The notes under the pieces are model-generated. The model searched no databases. It was not told the origin of the DNA and worked only from the letters and a program-made list of their open reading frames with translations. DNA of 64,000 nucleotides from Chryseobacterium defluvii. GTDB lineage: Bacteria > Bacteroidota > Bacteroidia > Flavobacteriales > Weeksellaceae. This document shows, one piece after another, positions 55,406 to 64,000 of this stretch. The position numbers and the translations under genes were made by a program. Numbering within the stretch: the first letter of the stretch is position 1; every line of letters starts with the position of its first letter. The stretch lies in the NCBI RefSeq assembly GCF_014204415.1, contig NZ_JACHLE010000001.1:1777233-1841232 (forward strand). The letters run 5' to 3'.

Positions 55406-55674
55406 ATGATCTATATCAATTATTTCATTATACTGGTATTTTTCAATGTGGAATTCACAAAGGTTTATACTTATAAAAAAGGGTATAGAATCCCTTCTTG
55501 CAGTCATGCGAAATGGAGTGATGCGAAGTTGTATGAGAAGAGTCAAAGACATTCAAAAAGATGGCAGGGAATTAATTCGTAAAAAATTGTTTTGGAAGAC
55601 AAAACCGAACTCGAACAGACCAGACTGATACAACAACTCGAAAATAAAAACAAGCAAACTATTTCCAACTCATG
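55406..55674 (+). pseudogene. Possible remnant of a TPR/helix-turn-helix regulator
   Basis: A 58-residue frame at 55406-55582 (MIYINYFIILVFFNV, then KWSDAKLYEKSQR) is followed, in a shifted frame, by LEDKTELEQTRLIQQLENKN and a stop near 55674. The second piece resembles the coiled-coil linker before the DNA-binding domain in Bacteroidetes TPR regulators. No intact gene exists, so this would be a decayed copy. The evidence is weak and chance is possible. Confidence 0.25.
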
Positions 55675-55741
55675 AAAAAAAATATTCACTGCCAAAGATT
55701 TAAAAACTTCTTTAAAAAAAACGCGTCCACTCTGTAAATAT

Positions 55742-55769
55742 AAAAACCTCACAAAATATGAGGCTTTTT
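55742..55769 (-). terminator. Terminator of the RHS operon
   Basis: On the minus strand AAAAGCCTCA / TGAGGTTTTT (one G-T pair) with a 7-base loop and a T-run, 46 bases past the end of the gene at 55816. Confidence 0.65.
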
Positions 55770-55815
55770 ATCTATTGTACACAAAGGAAGACATTCACAT
55801 CAATGTGTAAAGGCA

Positions 55816-56100
55816 TTATTTTCTAAACAATTTTATTACAAAATTGTATATTTTCAAGCCCAAATATATATAACAAAATTGTATTATAAAAAACAATATA
55901 ATATACAAAGGAAATGTAATAATAAATACAAATAATGATTTTAACCCAGTAACCTTTTCATCATTTAGCGTAGAAGATGTCCATCCTAAAGCATTAAAAA
56001 TAAAGCCAATAATAAACATGGGTATTAAAATTCCAATAGTAGAACCTTTAACAATATTTACTATTTCTTTTACATTTAGGTTCAAGTTATTTAGTTTCAT
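55816..56100 (-). CDS. Small two-helix membrane protein directly after the RHS gene; candidate immunity protein
   Basis: Protein of 94 residues. Two hydrophobic segments, about residues 22-40 (TIGILIPMFIIGFIFNALG) and 52-80, frame a short soluble loop. The gene starts three bases after the stop of the RHS gene and is the last gene before a terminator. In RHS toxin systems the gene at this position often encodes the immunity protein. Low GC content and lack of recognisable motifs fit such a role, but it is only inferred from position. Confidence 0.6.
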   Translation of the reverse strand: MKLNNLNLNVKEIVNIVKGSTIGILIPMFIIGFIFNALGWTSSTLNDEKVTGLKSLFVFIITFPLYIILFFIIQFCYIYLGLKIYNFVIKLFRK

Positions 56101-56103
56101 TTT

Positions 56104-59100
56104 TTATTTATTTTTTATCTTGTCTTTTACGTCGTTAATTTTCTCCTGAATATAGTTTTGAACAAATGTCCCAACCATTCCCGCAGTATTTACAGCCCCT
56201 TGTATAGCTTCTCCTGCATTTATTTCCACACCTACGTGAACTGCTTTGAATATTTTTATTTCACCTCCTATTTTAAAATCTGATAAATCCAAAGAAATAT
56301 CTCCGCTTGTAATCTTTCCTTCAACTTTCCCTCCTTCAGCACTACCATTAAAAGCAGGCTTACCATCCTTAATAGTTGCTTCTCCTTCCAGTGAAATTGC
56401 GGCTGCACTCCCCTCCACTTTAGCCTTTTTTAGTCCTAAAGATCCTTCTACAGCTAATCCTTCAGCTTTAATGTTAGCAGAGGGCTTTTTTACACTTACA
56501 GATCCTTCAACTTTAGCAACAGCTCCTCCTAAATGCCCTTTTAGTGGGCCCAAAGTAAATCCCACATCTCCTCCCAAAGCTCCAAGTTTTGGTTTAATCG
56601 AAAACGTATGATTAAAAACATTACTGAAGTTTTTCTTTGCTTCTGCAGCATAGTTTTGAACTTTTTTATCAGAAACAGCTCTTAACCTAGCGTCTTGCTT
56701 TTTATTTAAATCATTTGCATTTTCAAGCCCCTCTATTTCTCTTCCATGAACAGGTTGATTAGATGAAAATTGATATGGAGTATAATCTTCATATTTTTCT
56801 GAAAGTGGATCTATGTTAAAAAACCTTCCAACATCAGGCATATAATTCCTCCATTTAAAACTGTACCAGCCTGTCTCCTGTAATTCCTGCCCTTGATATT
56901 TATACTGATATGCTGGATTCCCCGCAAGTTGGTTGTATCCCTCATGCTTCAACCCAAATGGATAATAATTATTCTCTTCAATGATCTCTGTTCCCGAGCT
57001 ACCACCCATATAGCTCAGCCTTACATTTCCTAAATGGTCTGTATAATTGTAAATATACTTATTATTTTCAAAATTATAATACCCTTCTGCTGTCGGAATG
57101 AATTTTAGTACATTATTCTCATACTGGAAGCCTCCTAAATAGTCTGTGGTCTTAGAGCCTAAGATCTTTCTAACCTTAACGCCGTCTGCCCTGTAGGTAT
57201 AGGTGGTATTTCCCTGTAAAGCTGTAACCTGCTTAGGTAAATTCAGATAGTTGTAGGTAATGGAAATTCCTTTATCCGGCTGGGTGGTCATATTTCCGTT
57301 GAGATCATAGCCTATGGCTGTTCCCGTAATTCCTGAGGCCAGTGGGTATCCGCTCAAGGCATTCCCTGTCCCTTTTTCTTTAAGGTAGGATAAGATGTTG
57401 CTCTGCTCACTGTTTCCATAGAAATACTCCAGATCATCCATAACTTCAGGGGCGGTATAGCCCGGAAGCTGTTTTCCTCTTCTGAGCAGGGTCTTGATAT
57501 TCCCGTTCAGATCATAGGTTAATTGCTCATAGTATTCTCCTCTGTCCAGATTCATGGCATCCCAGAAACGGCCTTCTTTCAACCTGTTCAGTGGATCGTA
57601 TTGATAGGAATAATTCCTTAACACGGCATCGGTTTGGGAGGTCCAGGATACCTGGGATATATTTCCGTTGTACTTAGCGGTACCGCTGTATTGGCTATTA
57701 GGGTTGTTATATTTCAGTTCGTAGGCAAAGAGCTTATTCACCAGGTTAACGGGGTCATTTATTTTTGTAAGCCAGCCTCTGATATTATAAGCGTATTTTA
57801 CACTTTGCAGCGGACTGGCGGAGGTATTTCCTACATTCTTGGTCTGGAGCTGTCCCAGATCATTGTACAAGTTTTCTGCCAAAAGCTCCTGAGTTCCGCC
57901 ATTGACCTGATGCCATTGTCTTACCACTCTTTCCTGATGGTCATACTCAAAGGTTTCTTTAATGCTTACTTCGGGATCGTTAGCACTTCTCTTATGATAA
58001 GTATAGGTATGATCGGGGTTCCCTGAAAACTTCAGGGAGCTTTCTGTTTTAGTATAGCCTCCTAAATGGTTAATTGAATGGGCACCAACTGCTCTTCCTC
58101 TGGTATCATACCAGGTATAGCTTTTCGTCCAGCTGTCGTCTTCGATATTTTTCACATAGGAAGCGGTTGCCAGGCTTTTGGTACTGATCGGGGAATTCTG
58201 GGAGTCCTGTGACAATACATTCTGACCCTGTACCTGTGCGGGTATGACCGGCGACCCCTGTGGGTAGGTATCATAATAATTGACGCTCAGAAGTTTTGAA
58301 AGAGCTGTGGGGTAAGAGGTATTGCTGTATTCAATGGTCATTCCGCTAAGGGTCAGGCTTCCGCCCCGTGTTTCATAGGAATTGTTTACAGGCAGGTTAT
58401 CTACCTGATTCTGTATGCTCTGCCTTGATGCTGCATCCCGTGAGATCCCTGTATATACTACTCTTCCGAACGGGTCATATTTGGTAAAGATCCAGGCTTC
58501 ATTGTCTATATAATTGGGGATCCCGTTTTTAAGGTTGGCATCACGGGAAAGGATGATCTGGTCTTTTTTATTGTAGACCATCTGCACCCAGCCTTTTCCG
58601 GGAAGTTTTTTCTCCACCAGCCTATTTTTTCCGTCATACCTGTATTGATAGCAAAGGTTATCAAGCAGGGTCGAAGATATTGAGGTAACTGAAGCTTTTG
58701 GAGGAATGACAAAGGCCAGCTGATCATATTCATTATAGATGTAATAGGTATCAACGTTTTCAGTGGGATTTAATATTTTTCTTACCAGGATGGTTTGTCC
58801 TTTTCCGTTCTTAAATTCTATGCTTTCATTACCGTCTTCATCTTTTACAGAGTTTTTATAGAGCTGGCCGGCTGCATAATTTCCTGTTGTGCTTACATTG
58901 GATTTGGTAGCTCCGCTCTCCCATATGGTTGTGGTGATATACTTTTTCACTTCCCCCGCTGCATTGGCATCGTATCCGTATACAACGGGTTTGCCCTGCC
59001 AGTCTGTTCCCGGGTTTGTCTGGCCCAGAAGCCTGTCAAGGGGAGAGTTTTCCAGGTTTTTATGGGAATATGGATAGGAATCATTGATCCCATTGGACTG

Positions 59101-59616
59101 GTAATAGGTATTGGCACTATTTTCTACACCACCCTGAATGTTCCCGTTCTGAGAGGTCATGGGAACAGGAAGCCAATTGTCTGCCTGTCTGCCAAATCCG
59201 TCATAAGGAATATGGGTCACCAAGTCTTTCCCGGATGGGGTAGATTTAATGCTGACTGACTGTTTTGGTCTTCCCAGGCCATCAAAAAACTGCACATTCT
59301 GTATCTGCTGAAGGCTGCCGTCTGAGGTGGTGGTGGGAACCAGATATTCTCTTGTATAGATATAGTTCTCTGTATTGGCTATACTGGTCGAGTAGTTGAC
59401 ACTGATGGGAGTATAGGGATTGTTTCCTGTGGTGGAAGTTCCCAGATAAGCCCTAAAGCCTCCATTGGCAGAATTGAAGCTGAAACCCGGAAGCAAACGG
59501 ATGCTTTGGGGATCTGATACTTCGGTATTAGCTGCAGGAGGGGAGTTAAGGACGATCTGCCCATAATGATGGATACTCCAAACCAATAATATGCTTAGAT
59601 ATATTTTTTTATCCAT
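56104..59616 (-). CDS. RHS-repeat protein with variable C-terminal tail (T9SS-linked, possible polymorphic toxin)
   Basis: Large protein of 1170 residues. A signal peptide (1-19) is followed by a DUF6443-type N-terminal region and many YD/RHS repeats (for example YQYRYDGKNRLVEKK, YAYNIRGWLTKIND, YEYDHQERVVRQWHQ). The core ends with the RHS-associated motif GRFFNIDPLSEKYEDYTPYQFSSN (near residues 930-955). The final 205 residues (bases 56107-56721) are different: GLGLKKAKVEG- and VEGS-type short repeats, no cysteine, high Gly/Ala/Lys. In RHS systems such tails are toxins released by self-cleavage; no known toxin motif is visible here. It starts 10 bases after the stop of the coiled-coil protein gene. 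Confidence 0.82.
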   Translation of the reverse strand: MDKKIYLSILLVWSIHHYGQIVLNSPPAANTEVSDPQSIRLLPGFSFNSANGGFRAYLGTSTTGNNPYTPISVNYSTSIANTENYIYTREYLVPTTTSDGSLQQIQNVQFFDGLGRPKQSVSIKSTPSGKDLVTHIPYDGFGRQADNWLPVPMTSQNGNIQGGVENSANTYYQSNGINDSYPYSHKNLENSPLDRLLGQTNPGTDWQGKPVVYGYDANAAGEVKKYITTTIWESGATKSNVSTTGNYAAGQLYKNSVKDEDGNESIEFKNGKGQTILVRKILNPTENVDTYYIYNEYDQLAFVIPPKASVTSISSTLLDNLCYQYRYDGKNRLVEKKLPGKGWVQMVYNKKDQIILSRDANLKNGIPNYIDNEAWIFTKYDPFGRVVYTGISRDAASRQSIQNQVDNLPVNNSYETRGGSLTLSGMTIEYSNTSYPTALSKLLSVNYYDTYPQGSPVIPAQVQGQNVLSQDSQNSPISTKSLATASYVKNIEDDSWTKSYTWYDTRGRAVGAHSINHLGGYTKTESSLKFSGNPDHTYTYHKRSANDPEVSIKETFEYDHQERVVRQWHQVNGGTQELLAENLYNDLGQLQTKNVGNTSASPLQSVKYAYNIRGWLTKINDPVNLVNKLFAYELKYNNPNSQYSGTAKYNGNISQVSWTSQTDAVLRNYSYQYDPLNRLKEGRFWDAMNLDRGEYYEQLTYDLNGNIKTLLRRGKQLPGYTAPEVMDDLEYFYGNSEQSNILSYLKEKGTGNALSGYPLASGITGTAIGYDLNGNMTTQPDKGISITYNYLNLPKQVTALQGNTTYTYRADGVKVRKILGSKTTDYLGGFQYENNVLKFIPTAEGYYNFENNKYIYNYTDHLGNVRLSYMGGSSGTEIIEENNYYPFGLKHEGYNQLAGNPAYQYKYQGQELQETGWYSFKWRNYMPDVGRFFNIDPLSEKYEDYTPYQFSSNQPVHGREIEGLENANDLNKKQDARLRAVSDKKVQNYAAEAKKNFSNVFNHTFSIKPKLGALGGDVGFTLGPLKGHLGGAVAKVEGSVSVKKPSANIKAEGLAVEGSLGLKKAKVEGSAAAISLEGEATIKDGKPAFNGSAEGGKVEGKITSGDISLDLSDFKIGGEIKIFKAVHVGVEINAGEAIQGAVNTAGMVGTFVQNYIQEKINDVKDKIKNK

Positions 59617-59626
59617 GATATTAAAA

Positions 59627-60598
59627 TTAATTTGCAGTATGTTTTTCTTTTAAAATAAGCTTTTTGAGCTGTTCGATTTCGGAGTGCTGATTTTTGATCT
59701 CTTTGTTTTCTTTTTCTAACTGCTGTATTCTTTCCTGCTGGTTCTTTAACTGCTTGTTTTGTTCTATGGTGTATAGGGTAAGCTCTTCTATTTTTTGTAA
59801 CAGCTGGATCTGAAATTCTCCTATGTTCACGCCTTCTTTTTCCATTTGTTTTGCGGAGGCTATTTCCGGAAGGTGTTTTTTCTGCTTAATGTGTTTTTCT
59901 ATATCTTCTAATTTGGGCAGATTGTAATCTTCTTCAAATACGAAATCTGCTGTAGGGGTATGGGTCACCTTGACTTCTTTTGCCTCAAACTTGCCCTGAA
60001 GGGACGCGTTTCCTGTATCTCCTGACAAAACAAATGCTTTTCCCCATTCCCATGCACCGCCTGCACCGCCATAGGCCAGACGAAGGGTTTTACTGCCATC
60101 ATCAGGGGTCTGGAAAATCCATGCGTTGGAGCCACCGCTTATAATATCCTGAAACTGGGCATTACCGGCAACATCAAGTGTATAAGCCGGAGTGGCAACA
60201 CCTATTCCTGTATTCCCGTTCTTGAGAATGGTAAATCTTTCAATAATGCTTGTACTGCCTGCTCCGTCATTAACGGCAATGGAGAATTTTGAGCCGTTGG
60301 TATTGCCGGACTCTTCGCTGGAATATATTCTTGCTTTAGGGGAATTGAGGTATCCGGCGAATTCCAGCATAGGATAAAGAGGGCTTGCTGACATGGCACT
60401 GCCGCCATTGGTTGAAATGGTCAGTTTGGCTCCGTTTGAATTTCCTACTTCTAATGTTGAGTTGGGAGAATAGGTTCCTATACCTACATTATTGGATAAA
60501 GGAGTAGTCGTAGCATTGACTGCATTACCCGGTGTATAGAGCTGTGCAGAAATAAAATAGGCTGATAGAATGCTGAGTAAAATTGTTATTTTCTTCAT
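59627..60598 (-). CDS. Secreted tail-fibre-like protein with C-terminal coiled coil
   Basis: Protein of 323 residues. A signal peptide (1-18, YFISAQ) is followed by N-terminal beta-rich repeats typical of phage tail-fibre or adhesin stalks (VGIGTYSPNSTLEVGN, NTGIGVATPAYTLDVAGN). Residues 220-275 form the conserved intramolecular-chaperone-like region DFVFEEDYNLPKLEDIEKHI and LPEIASAKQMEKEGVNIGE. The last 60 residues are a coiled coil (KQLKNQQERIQQLEKENKEIKN). Such modules are widespread in Flavobacteriia surface proteins; a binding role is likely. It is in the middle of the RHS operon, 10-12 bases from both neighbours. Confidence 0.75.
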   Translation of the reverse strand: MKKITILLSILSAYFISAQLYTPGNAVNATTTPLSNNVGIGTYSPNSTLEVGNSNGAKLTISTNGGSAMSASPLYPMLEFAGYLNSPKARIYSSEESGNTNGSKFSIAVNDGAGSTSIIERFTILKNGNTGIGVATPAYTLDVAGNAQFQDIISGGSNAWIFQTPDDGSKTLRLAYGGAGGAWEWGKAFVLSGDTGNASLQGKFEAKEVKVTHTPTADFVFEEDYNLPKLEDIEKHIKQKKHLPEIASAKQMEKEGVNIGEFQIQLLQKIEELTLYTIEQNKQLKNQQERIQQLEKENKEIKNQHSEIEQLKKLILKEKHTAN

Positions 60599-60610
60599 GA
60601 TCTGTATTTT

Positions 60611-63600
60611 TTATTGTTTATAATTGTATTTGAATTCTTTTAATATATTTCCGGTAAGGCTGTTTTCTCTGATCTCTTTGAGTCTGTTGAATATATCATA
60701 AATATATACTTCCCTTAATCCTGATGGAGGGGTGATGCTTTTTACCCCGATAAGTGGATCATAGGTGTAAGTAGTAATCTGATAGCCGGATAGTGTGGAA
60801 TTGCTTCTGAATGCATCTAAAGCAGCAACTAAGGCCTGCTCGGAGCTGTTTGTTCCCTGGGAGGCATCGGTATTGGATGTACTGACAATACTATCTATGA
60901 GCGATTGCTGAATATCGGATAATTTAGCTCCCTCTATCTTAGCAATGGGCTGGGTTTGATCATAGCCCCAGATAATCGTTATAACGACCCCGTCTTTCAT
61001 CGTGTACTGCTGTACGTTACCCTTACTATCATATTTATCATACATGACTTCCGTGGAAGAAGCGGTGGTGTTTTGAAGGTCATAGGAGATTACAGAGGTC
61101 GGTAATACCAAGCCTCCTGTGGTGACAGTAGGAAGGGATGTAGGATAAACCGTTTCCACTTTTGATAAGGTTTTGGTAGTACTTCCAATAGTTTGTGTAG
61201 TCAATGTTTCCATCGGAATACCGATCATGTTCTTATCAATCATCAACTGGTTGCCTTTTTCATGGGCATATTGATAGGTGGTCTCTATAATTTTTCCATC
61301 AGTATCTGTATTTTTAAGCTTTGATAGATTTAAACCGTTACCAGATTGGTAAAAATATTCTGATTTGGATGTTATTAAATTATTATTCAAAATATCATCT
61401 TTGATAGTTTTGCTTGGTGAGAATGAACCGCCAAATAACTTAAAGAAGTATTTTGTTCTTAATCTATCTGCCACATAAGTGACAAAATTAGTTGGAATAA
61501 TCTCTGATATATCTATAAATTCAGTATTTGAGGATTTCAATTTCGTGAAATCCTGATCATATATTTCCTGCTTATATAATTTTCCTCTTTTATAATTATT
61601 TGAACGATACGGAAGGTTTATATTTCCAATATTAGCCGGATAATAGTTAACATTAATACCACTCAAATTATTGTCAACTGATTTATATTCGGGGCTATCC
61701 GGATACATTTTATAATCTGTGAAATAATATTTTGTGAATCCTTTATTATTTTCAATTTCTGTAACTTCAGAATATTGAACGGGAAATGAATTCATAGCAG
61801 TTTCGATAAAGTTATCCGAATAGGCATTTAATTCTTCATAAGTACTAGAAGAAGTTTGCGTTTTTACATAGATTAAATTACGATAATAATTGGATAAAAT
61901 TCCACTTGATTTAATATTAGGTCCAGATGGAGAGTAATTACTGATATATTTATATTCTTTGGTTCCTATTTGGCTACCGTCATTAGAATAGTTAATAATT
62001 TTACTAATACGTCCTCCACCTACAGACCCTTCATACGGTACCAGTATATTTTTAAACTGTGAGGCAGAATTTCTGTCAATTTTATCATTGTATTTATGAG
62101 GCTCATAAATAAACTCACTTTTTCCTTTGGTGGGATAAATTATTGTCTTAAGAAGTGCCATCGAACATAATGCAGGTTCTGGATCTCTTGTATTATCCGT
62201 AATGGTATAATCACCCGTATTTTTATTCAACGTAAAATTAGGAATCATATTCATTCTGGGCCTATTGTTGTAATACCCCCAATAGTCAATTAACCCGGTA
62301 TTTTCATCAGGCAGTGTATTTTTATTATAATAATCAAAATTATATTCCTGTAAAAAATCCAGCGACAGGGGTTCTTTTCTAAACATTCTTATTTTGTCCA
62401 GAAAAAAATAATCTTTGTAACGATAATAATCTAAATTAATTTCTTTAATAACCTTTGTTCCTGCGGTATTATAAAAAGAAATACTTTCCAGTTTCAGAGA
62501 GGGAATTGTAGAAGTCAAATATTTATCATATCTCTCAAAATCAAATGTTACTATTGTTTTACCGTTTAAGAGAACTGAACTGGGAAGGCTTTTTTTAGTA
62601 GCTGAATAGCTTGTTGTAGCCGAATTGGAAGACGAACTGGTATTTCCCCAATAAATGGTTCCGTCATATAATAAATTACCGCTACTGGTATTATAATTAC
62701 TATTTGTACTATTAATTTCTTGTTTAAAAACAACATTATGATCAAACATTAATAAGAAAGGTTCTTGTAAATTCATAATGCTGCCAGTATTAGATCTGCA
62801 AAAATTCCTGTCAGCTGTATTTGGCACAGCAATACGATATTTGATTTCTAAAATATTAGAATTAGGATATTCGATTTTGAATAAATTCCAGGAGGTAATC
62901 GTAAAACCATTTTCTGATACATTTTCTGATAATAAATTATAAGAAATTTCCAGATTTTCATAGTTTCCTCCGAAATAATACTTTATTCCTTTTTCATCTG
63001 TGATTATTATTGTAGTGGGTTTAGTCAAACATTTAGAACCATTTGTTAATACCGGATGAAGAGGCTGCTTGGAAGACAGTTGTGAAATATCAATTTTCAG
63101 ATTTTTATTATCTGAAATAATAATGGGCTTCATATCATTTCCAATAAAGAAATATCCATTGTTTCCCATAAAATTAAAATTAAACTTATCCGGTTCGATT
63201 TCAAAGCTATCGGCTCCTGTTTTAATACCTATTCCTCCATTTCCATTAGAGAGCATATTATAATTTTGATTATAGATGTCACTATTTGTTTTATTGGATG
63301 TTTTAACCCCTTCTAAATGTCCATATAACTTATTTGATGATTGGGGCCAATCTGAAAAAAAATCATCGGGAAGTCCTCTTACTTCCCTGCTGATTGATCC
63401 ACCGATGTCTAATGACCAGTCTAATCCAACATAGTTGGATTTTTTTGCAGGTATAAATCCTGTTCCATAATACCGCAATCCTATATTATAGTTATTGCCA
63501 TCATAAAGATCCCCATAGCTAAAAAGATCAACATCATAAGCAACACTTCCCGTGTTTAAACTAACCGGGATGTTCCCAAATTTTTCGATAGTATAGGTTT

Positions 63601-63709
63601 GAGGTGATTTTATGACAGGTATATTAGTCTGTCCAAAATAGAATGGAGCAGCTAATATAAAAAATAAGAATGCTGTTATTTTATTATTTATATTCATTCG
63701 TTTCTTCAT
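60611..63709 (-). CDS. Large secreted RHS-like protein
   Basis: Protein of 1032 residues. A hydrophobic N-terminal segment (about residues 8-26, ending in FYFGQ) should be a signal peptide. The N-terminal part, IKSPQTYTIEKFGNIPVSL and LDWSLDIGGSISREVRG, resembles the start of SpvB/TcB-like or RHS shells; the C-terminal part carries YD-repeat fragments (ITTYTYDPLIGVKSITPPSG, YIYDIFNRLKEIREN). The first two thirds of the gene are AT-rich, the last part (60611-61300) markedly less so. It may be a shell or partner for the following RHS protein. It precedes the tail-fibre-like gene by 12 bases. Confidence 0.72.
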   Translation of the reverse strand: MKKRMNINNKITAFLFFILAAPFYFGQTNIPVIKSPQTYTIEKFGNIPVSLNTGSVAYDVDLFSYGDLYDGNNYNIGLRYYGTGFIPAKKSNYVGLDWSLDIGGSISREVRGLPDDFFSDWPQSSNKLYGHLEGVKTSNKTNSDIYNQNYNMLSNGNGGIGIKTGADSFEIEPDKFNFNFMGNNGYFFIGNDMKPIIISDNKNLKIDISQLSSKQPLHPVLTNGSKCLTKPTTIIITDEKGIKYYFGGNYENLEISYNLLSENVSENGFTITSWNLFKIEYPNSNILEIKYRIAVPNTADRNFCRSNTGSIMNLQEPFLLMFDHNVVFKQEINSTNSNYNTSSGNLLYDGTIYWGNTSSSSNSATTSYSATKKSLPSSVLLNGKTIVTFDFERYDKYLTSTIPSLKLESISFYNTAGTKVIKEINLDYYRYKDYFFLDKIRMFRKEPLSLDFLQEYNFDYYNKNTLPDENTGLIDYWGYYNNRPRMNMIPNFTLNKNTGDYTITDNTRDPEPALCSMALLKTIIYPTKGKSEFIYEPHKYNDKIDRNSASQFKNILVPYEGSVGGGRISKIINYSNDGSQIGTKEYKYISNYSPSGPNIKSSGILSNYYRNLIYVKTQTSSSTYEELNAYSDNFIETAMNSFPVQYSEVTEIENNKGFTKYYFTDYKMYPDSPEYKSVDNNLSGINVNYYPANIGNINLPYRSNNYKRGKLYKQEIYDQDFTKLKSSNTEFIDISEIIPTNFVTYVADRLRTKYFFKLFGGSFSPSKTIKDDILNNNLITSKSEYFYQSGNGLNLSKLKNTDTDGKIIETTYQYAHEKGNQLMIDKNMIGIPMETLTTQTIGSTTKTLSKVETVYPTSLPTVTTGGLVLPTSVISYDLQNTTASSTEVMYDKYDSKGNVQQYTMKDGVVITIIWGYDQTQPIAKIEGAKLSDIQQSLIDSIVSTSNTDASQGTNSSEQALVAALDAFRSNSTLSGYQITTYTYDPLIGVKSITPPSGLREVYIYDIFNRLKEIRENSLTGNILKEFKYNYKQ

Positions 63710-63721
63710 TATTCTGTGTTT

Positions 63722-64000
63722 TTACTTTTTAATAATCTTAGCACTTACTGATTGGTTGGTATCGGTCTTGATGCTCACCAGATAGGCTCCCTGGATTAAT
63801 GTTTGAGTGTTAATCCTGGTTACTTTGTTCTTGGTCCTGGTTTGTTGAAGGAGTTTACCACTCATATCATACAACAATATATCCGCTTCCTTGAATTCAT
63901 ATCCGATTTCTACGTAGGTGTAATCCTGTACAGGGTTGGGATAAACCCTGATCTCCTGTTTCTCAATCAATTGATCTACCTGACTGTCTCCAAGCTTAAC
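63722..64000 (-). CDS. C-terminus of a T9SS type A sorting domain protein (5' end outside window)
   Basis: The visible 92 residues end a secreted protein. They read VKLGDSQVDQLIEKQEIRVYP, then NPVQDYTYVEIGYEF, ADILLYDMSGKLLQQTR, GAYLVSIKT and the terminal SAKIIKK: a type A sorting domain. The frame is open to base 64000, so the gene continues to the left of its own start beyond the window; an apparent TTG start at 63970 is an internal codon. It is the first gene seen of the RHS operon, 12 bases upstream of the 60611-63709 gene. Confidence 0.85.
   Translation of the reverse strand, partial: VKLGDSQVDQLIEKQEIRVYPNPVQDYTYVEIGYEFKEADILLYDMSGKLLQQTRTKNKVTRINTQTLIQGAYLVSIKTDTNQSVSAKIIKK

Larger units (their letters stand above)
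55080..55815. other. Gene-poor intergenic region of 736 bases
   Basis: Follows the CcoP gene and precedes the end of the RHS operon on the other strand. It contains the terminator at 55742-55769 and a stretch with degenerate coding character (see the pseudogene entry). The part 55080-55405 is AT-rich and shows no gene, hairpin or repeat that I can support. Confidence 0.6.

Noticed and set aside
55446..55628. 60-codon plus-strand frame in the gap after CcoP
   Set aside because: No conserved sequence features; a different frame here looks more coding-like, and neither is intact.
57634..58026. 130-codon plus-strand frame inside the RHS gene
   Set aside because: It mirrors YD-repeat codons on the coding strand; no independent signal.

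Overview
The window looks like a chromosomal segment of a Flavobacteriia bacterium of the family Weeksellaceae, most likely Chryseobacterium or a close relative. The signs are type IX secretion (T9SS) sorting domains, GLPGLI and GH25 proteins, a fused CcoNO oxidase subunit, Bacteroidetes-type promoters (TTTG-N19-TAnnTTTG), almost no Shine-Dalgarno sequences and AT-rich intergenic DNA. No transposase, prophage, CRISPR array or rRNA operon was seen. One tRNA gene (tRNA-Gln, TTG) is present.

Layout. 1-2.2 kb: end of chorismate synthase, two thioredoxin-fold proteins, a YkvA-like protein. 2.3-3.7 kb: a bifunctional UMP synthase (OPRT fused to a eukaryote-like OMP decarboxylase). 3.8-12 kb: cell-envelope block with an M1-peptidase-like protein carrying a barrel-like C-terminus, two T9SS cargo proteins and a 1093-residue outer-membrane protein. 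12.0-14.85 kb: a TPP riboswitch heading a tight four-gene operon (SAM methyltransferase, AIR-synthase-superfamily protein, degenerate ThiE-like protein, Trm112-like zinc protein). 14.9-27 kb: housekeeping and membrane genes (dusB, deoC with an Lrp regulator, trmD with NDH-2, GH25 lysozyme, ABC-F protein, oxidoreductase). 27-33 kb: iron-type TonB receptor with palindromes in its promoter, PepSY protein, 1-Cys peroxiredoxin divergent from an MscS channel. 33-44 kb: sucC, HMG-CoA reductase, pfkA-gap, a LuxR regulator beside an MpaB-like oxygenase, recA. 44-51.7 kb: small lipoprotein and membrane-protein pairs, two XRE regulators, an alkyltransferase-like protein, a deoxyhypusine-synthase-like enzyme, arfB, menE, tRNA-Gln, a GLPGLI protein. 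51.9-55.1 kb: an isolated cbb3 oxidase pair (ccoNO-ccoP). 55.1-55.8 kb: a gene-poor stretch, possibly with a regulator remnant. 55.8-64 kb: a five-gene operon on the minus strand around an RHS-repeat protein, with a variable C-terminal tail and a small membrane protein where an immunity gene would be expected.

The two best candidates for undescribed biology are the TPP-riboswitch operon at 12.0-14.85 kb and the RHS/T9SS operon at the right end. In the first, the gene set is not the usual thiamin pathway: a methyltransferase and a Trm112-type activator bracket a kinase-like and a ThiE-like protein, and the ThiE-like protein has lost its Q-L-R-x-K substrate motif. In the second, the tail and the adjacent two-helix protein have the architecture of a polymorphic toxin and its immunity partner, but no known toxin fold is recognisable. 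All functional calls come from reading motifs by eye; no database search was run.
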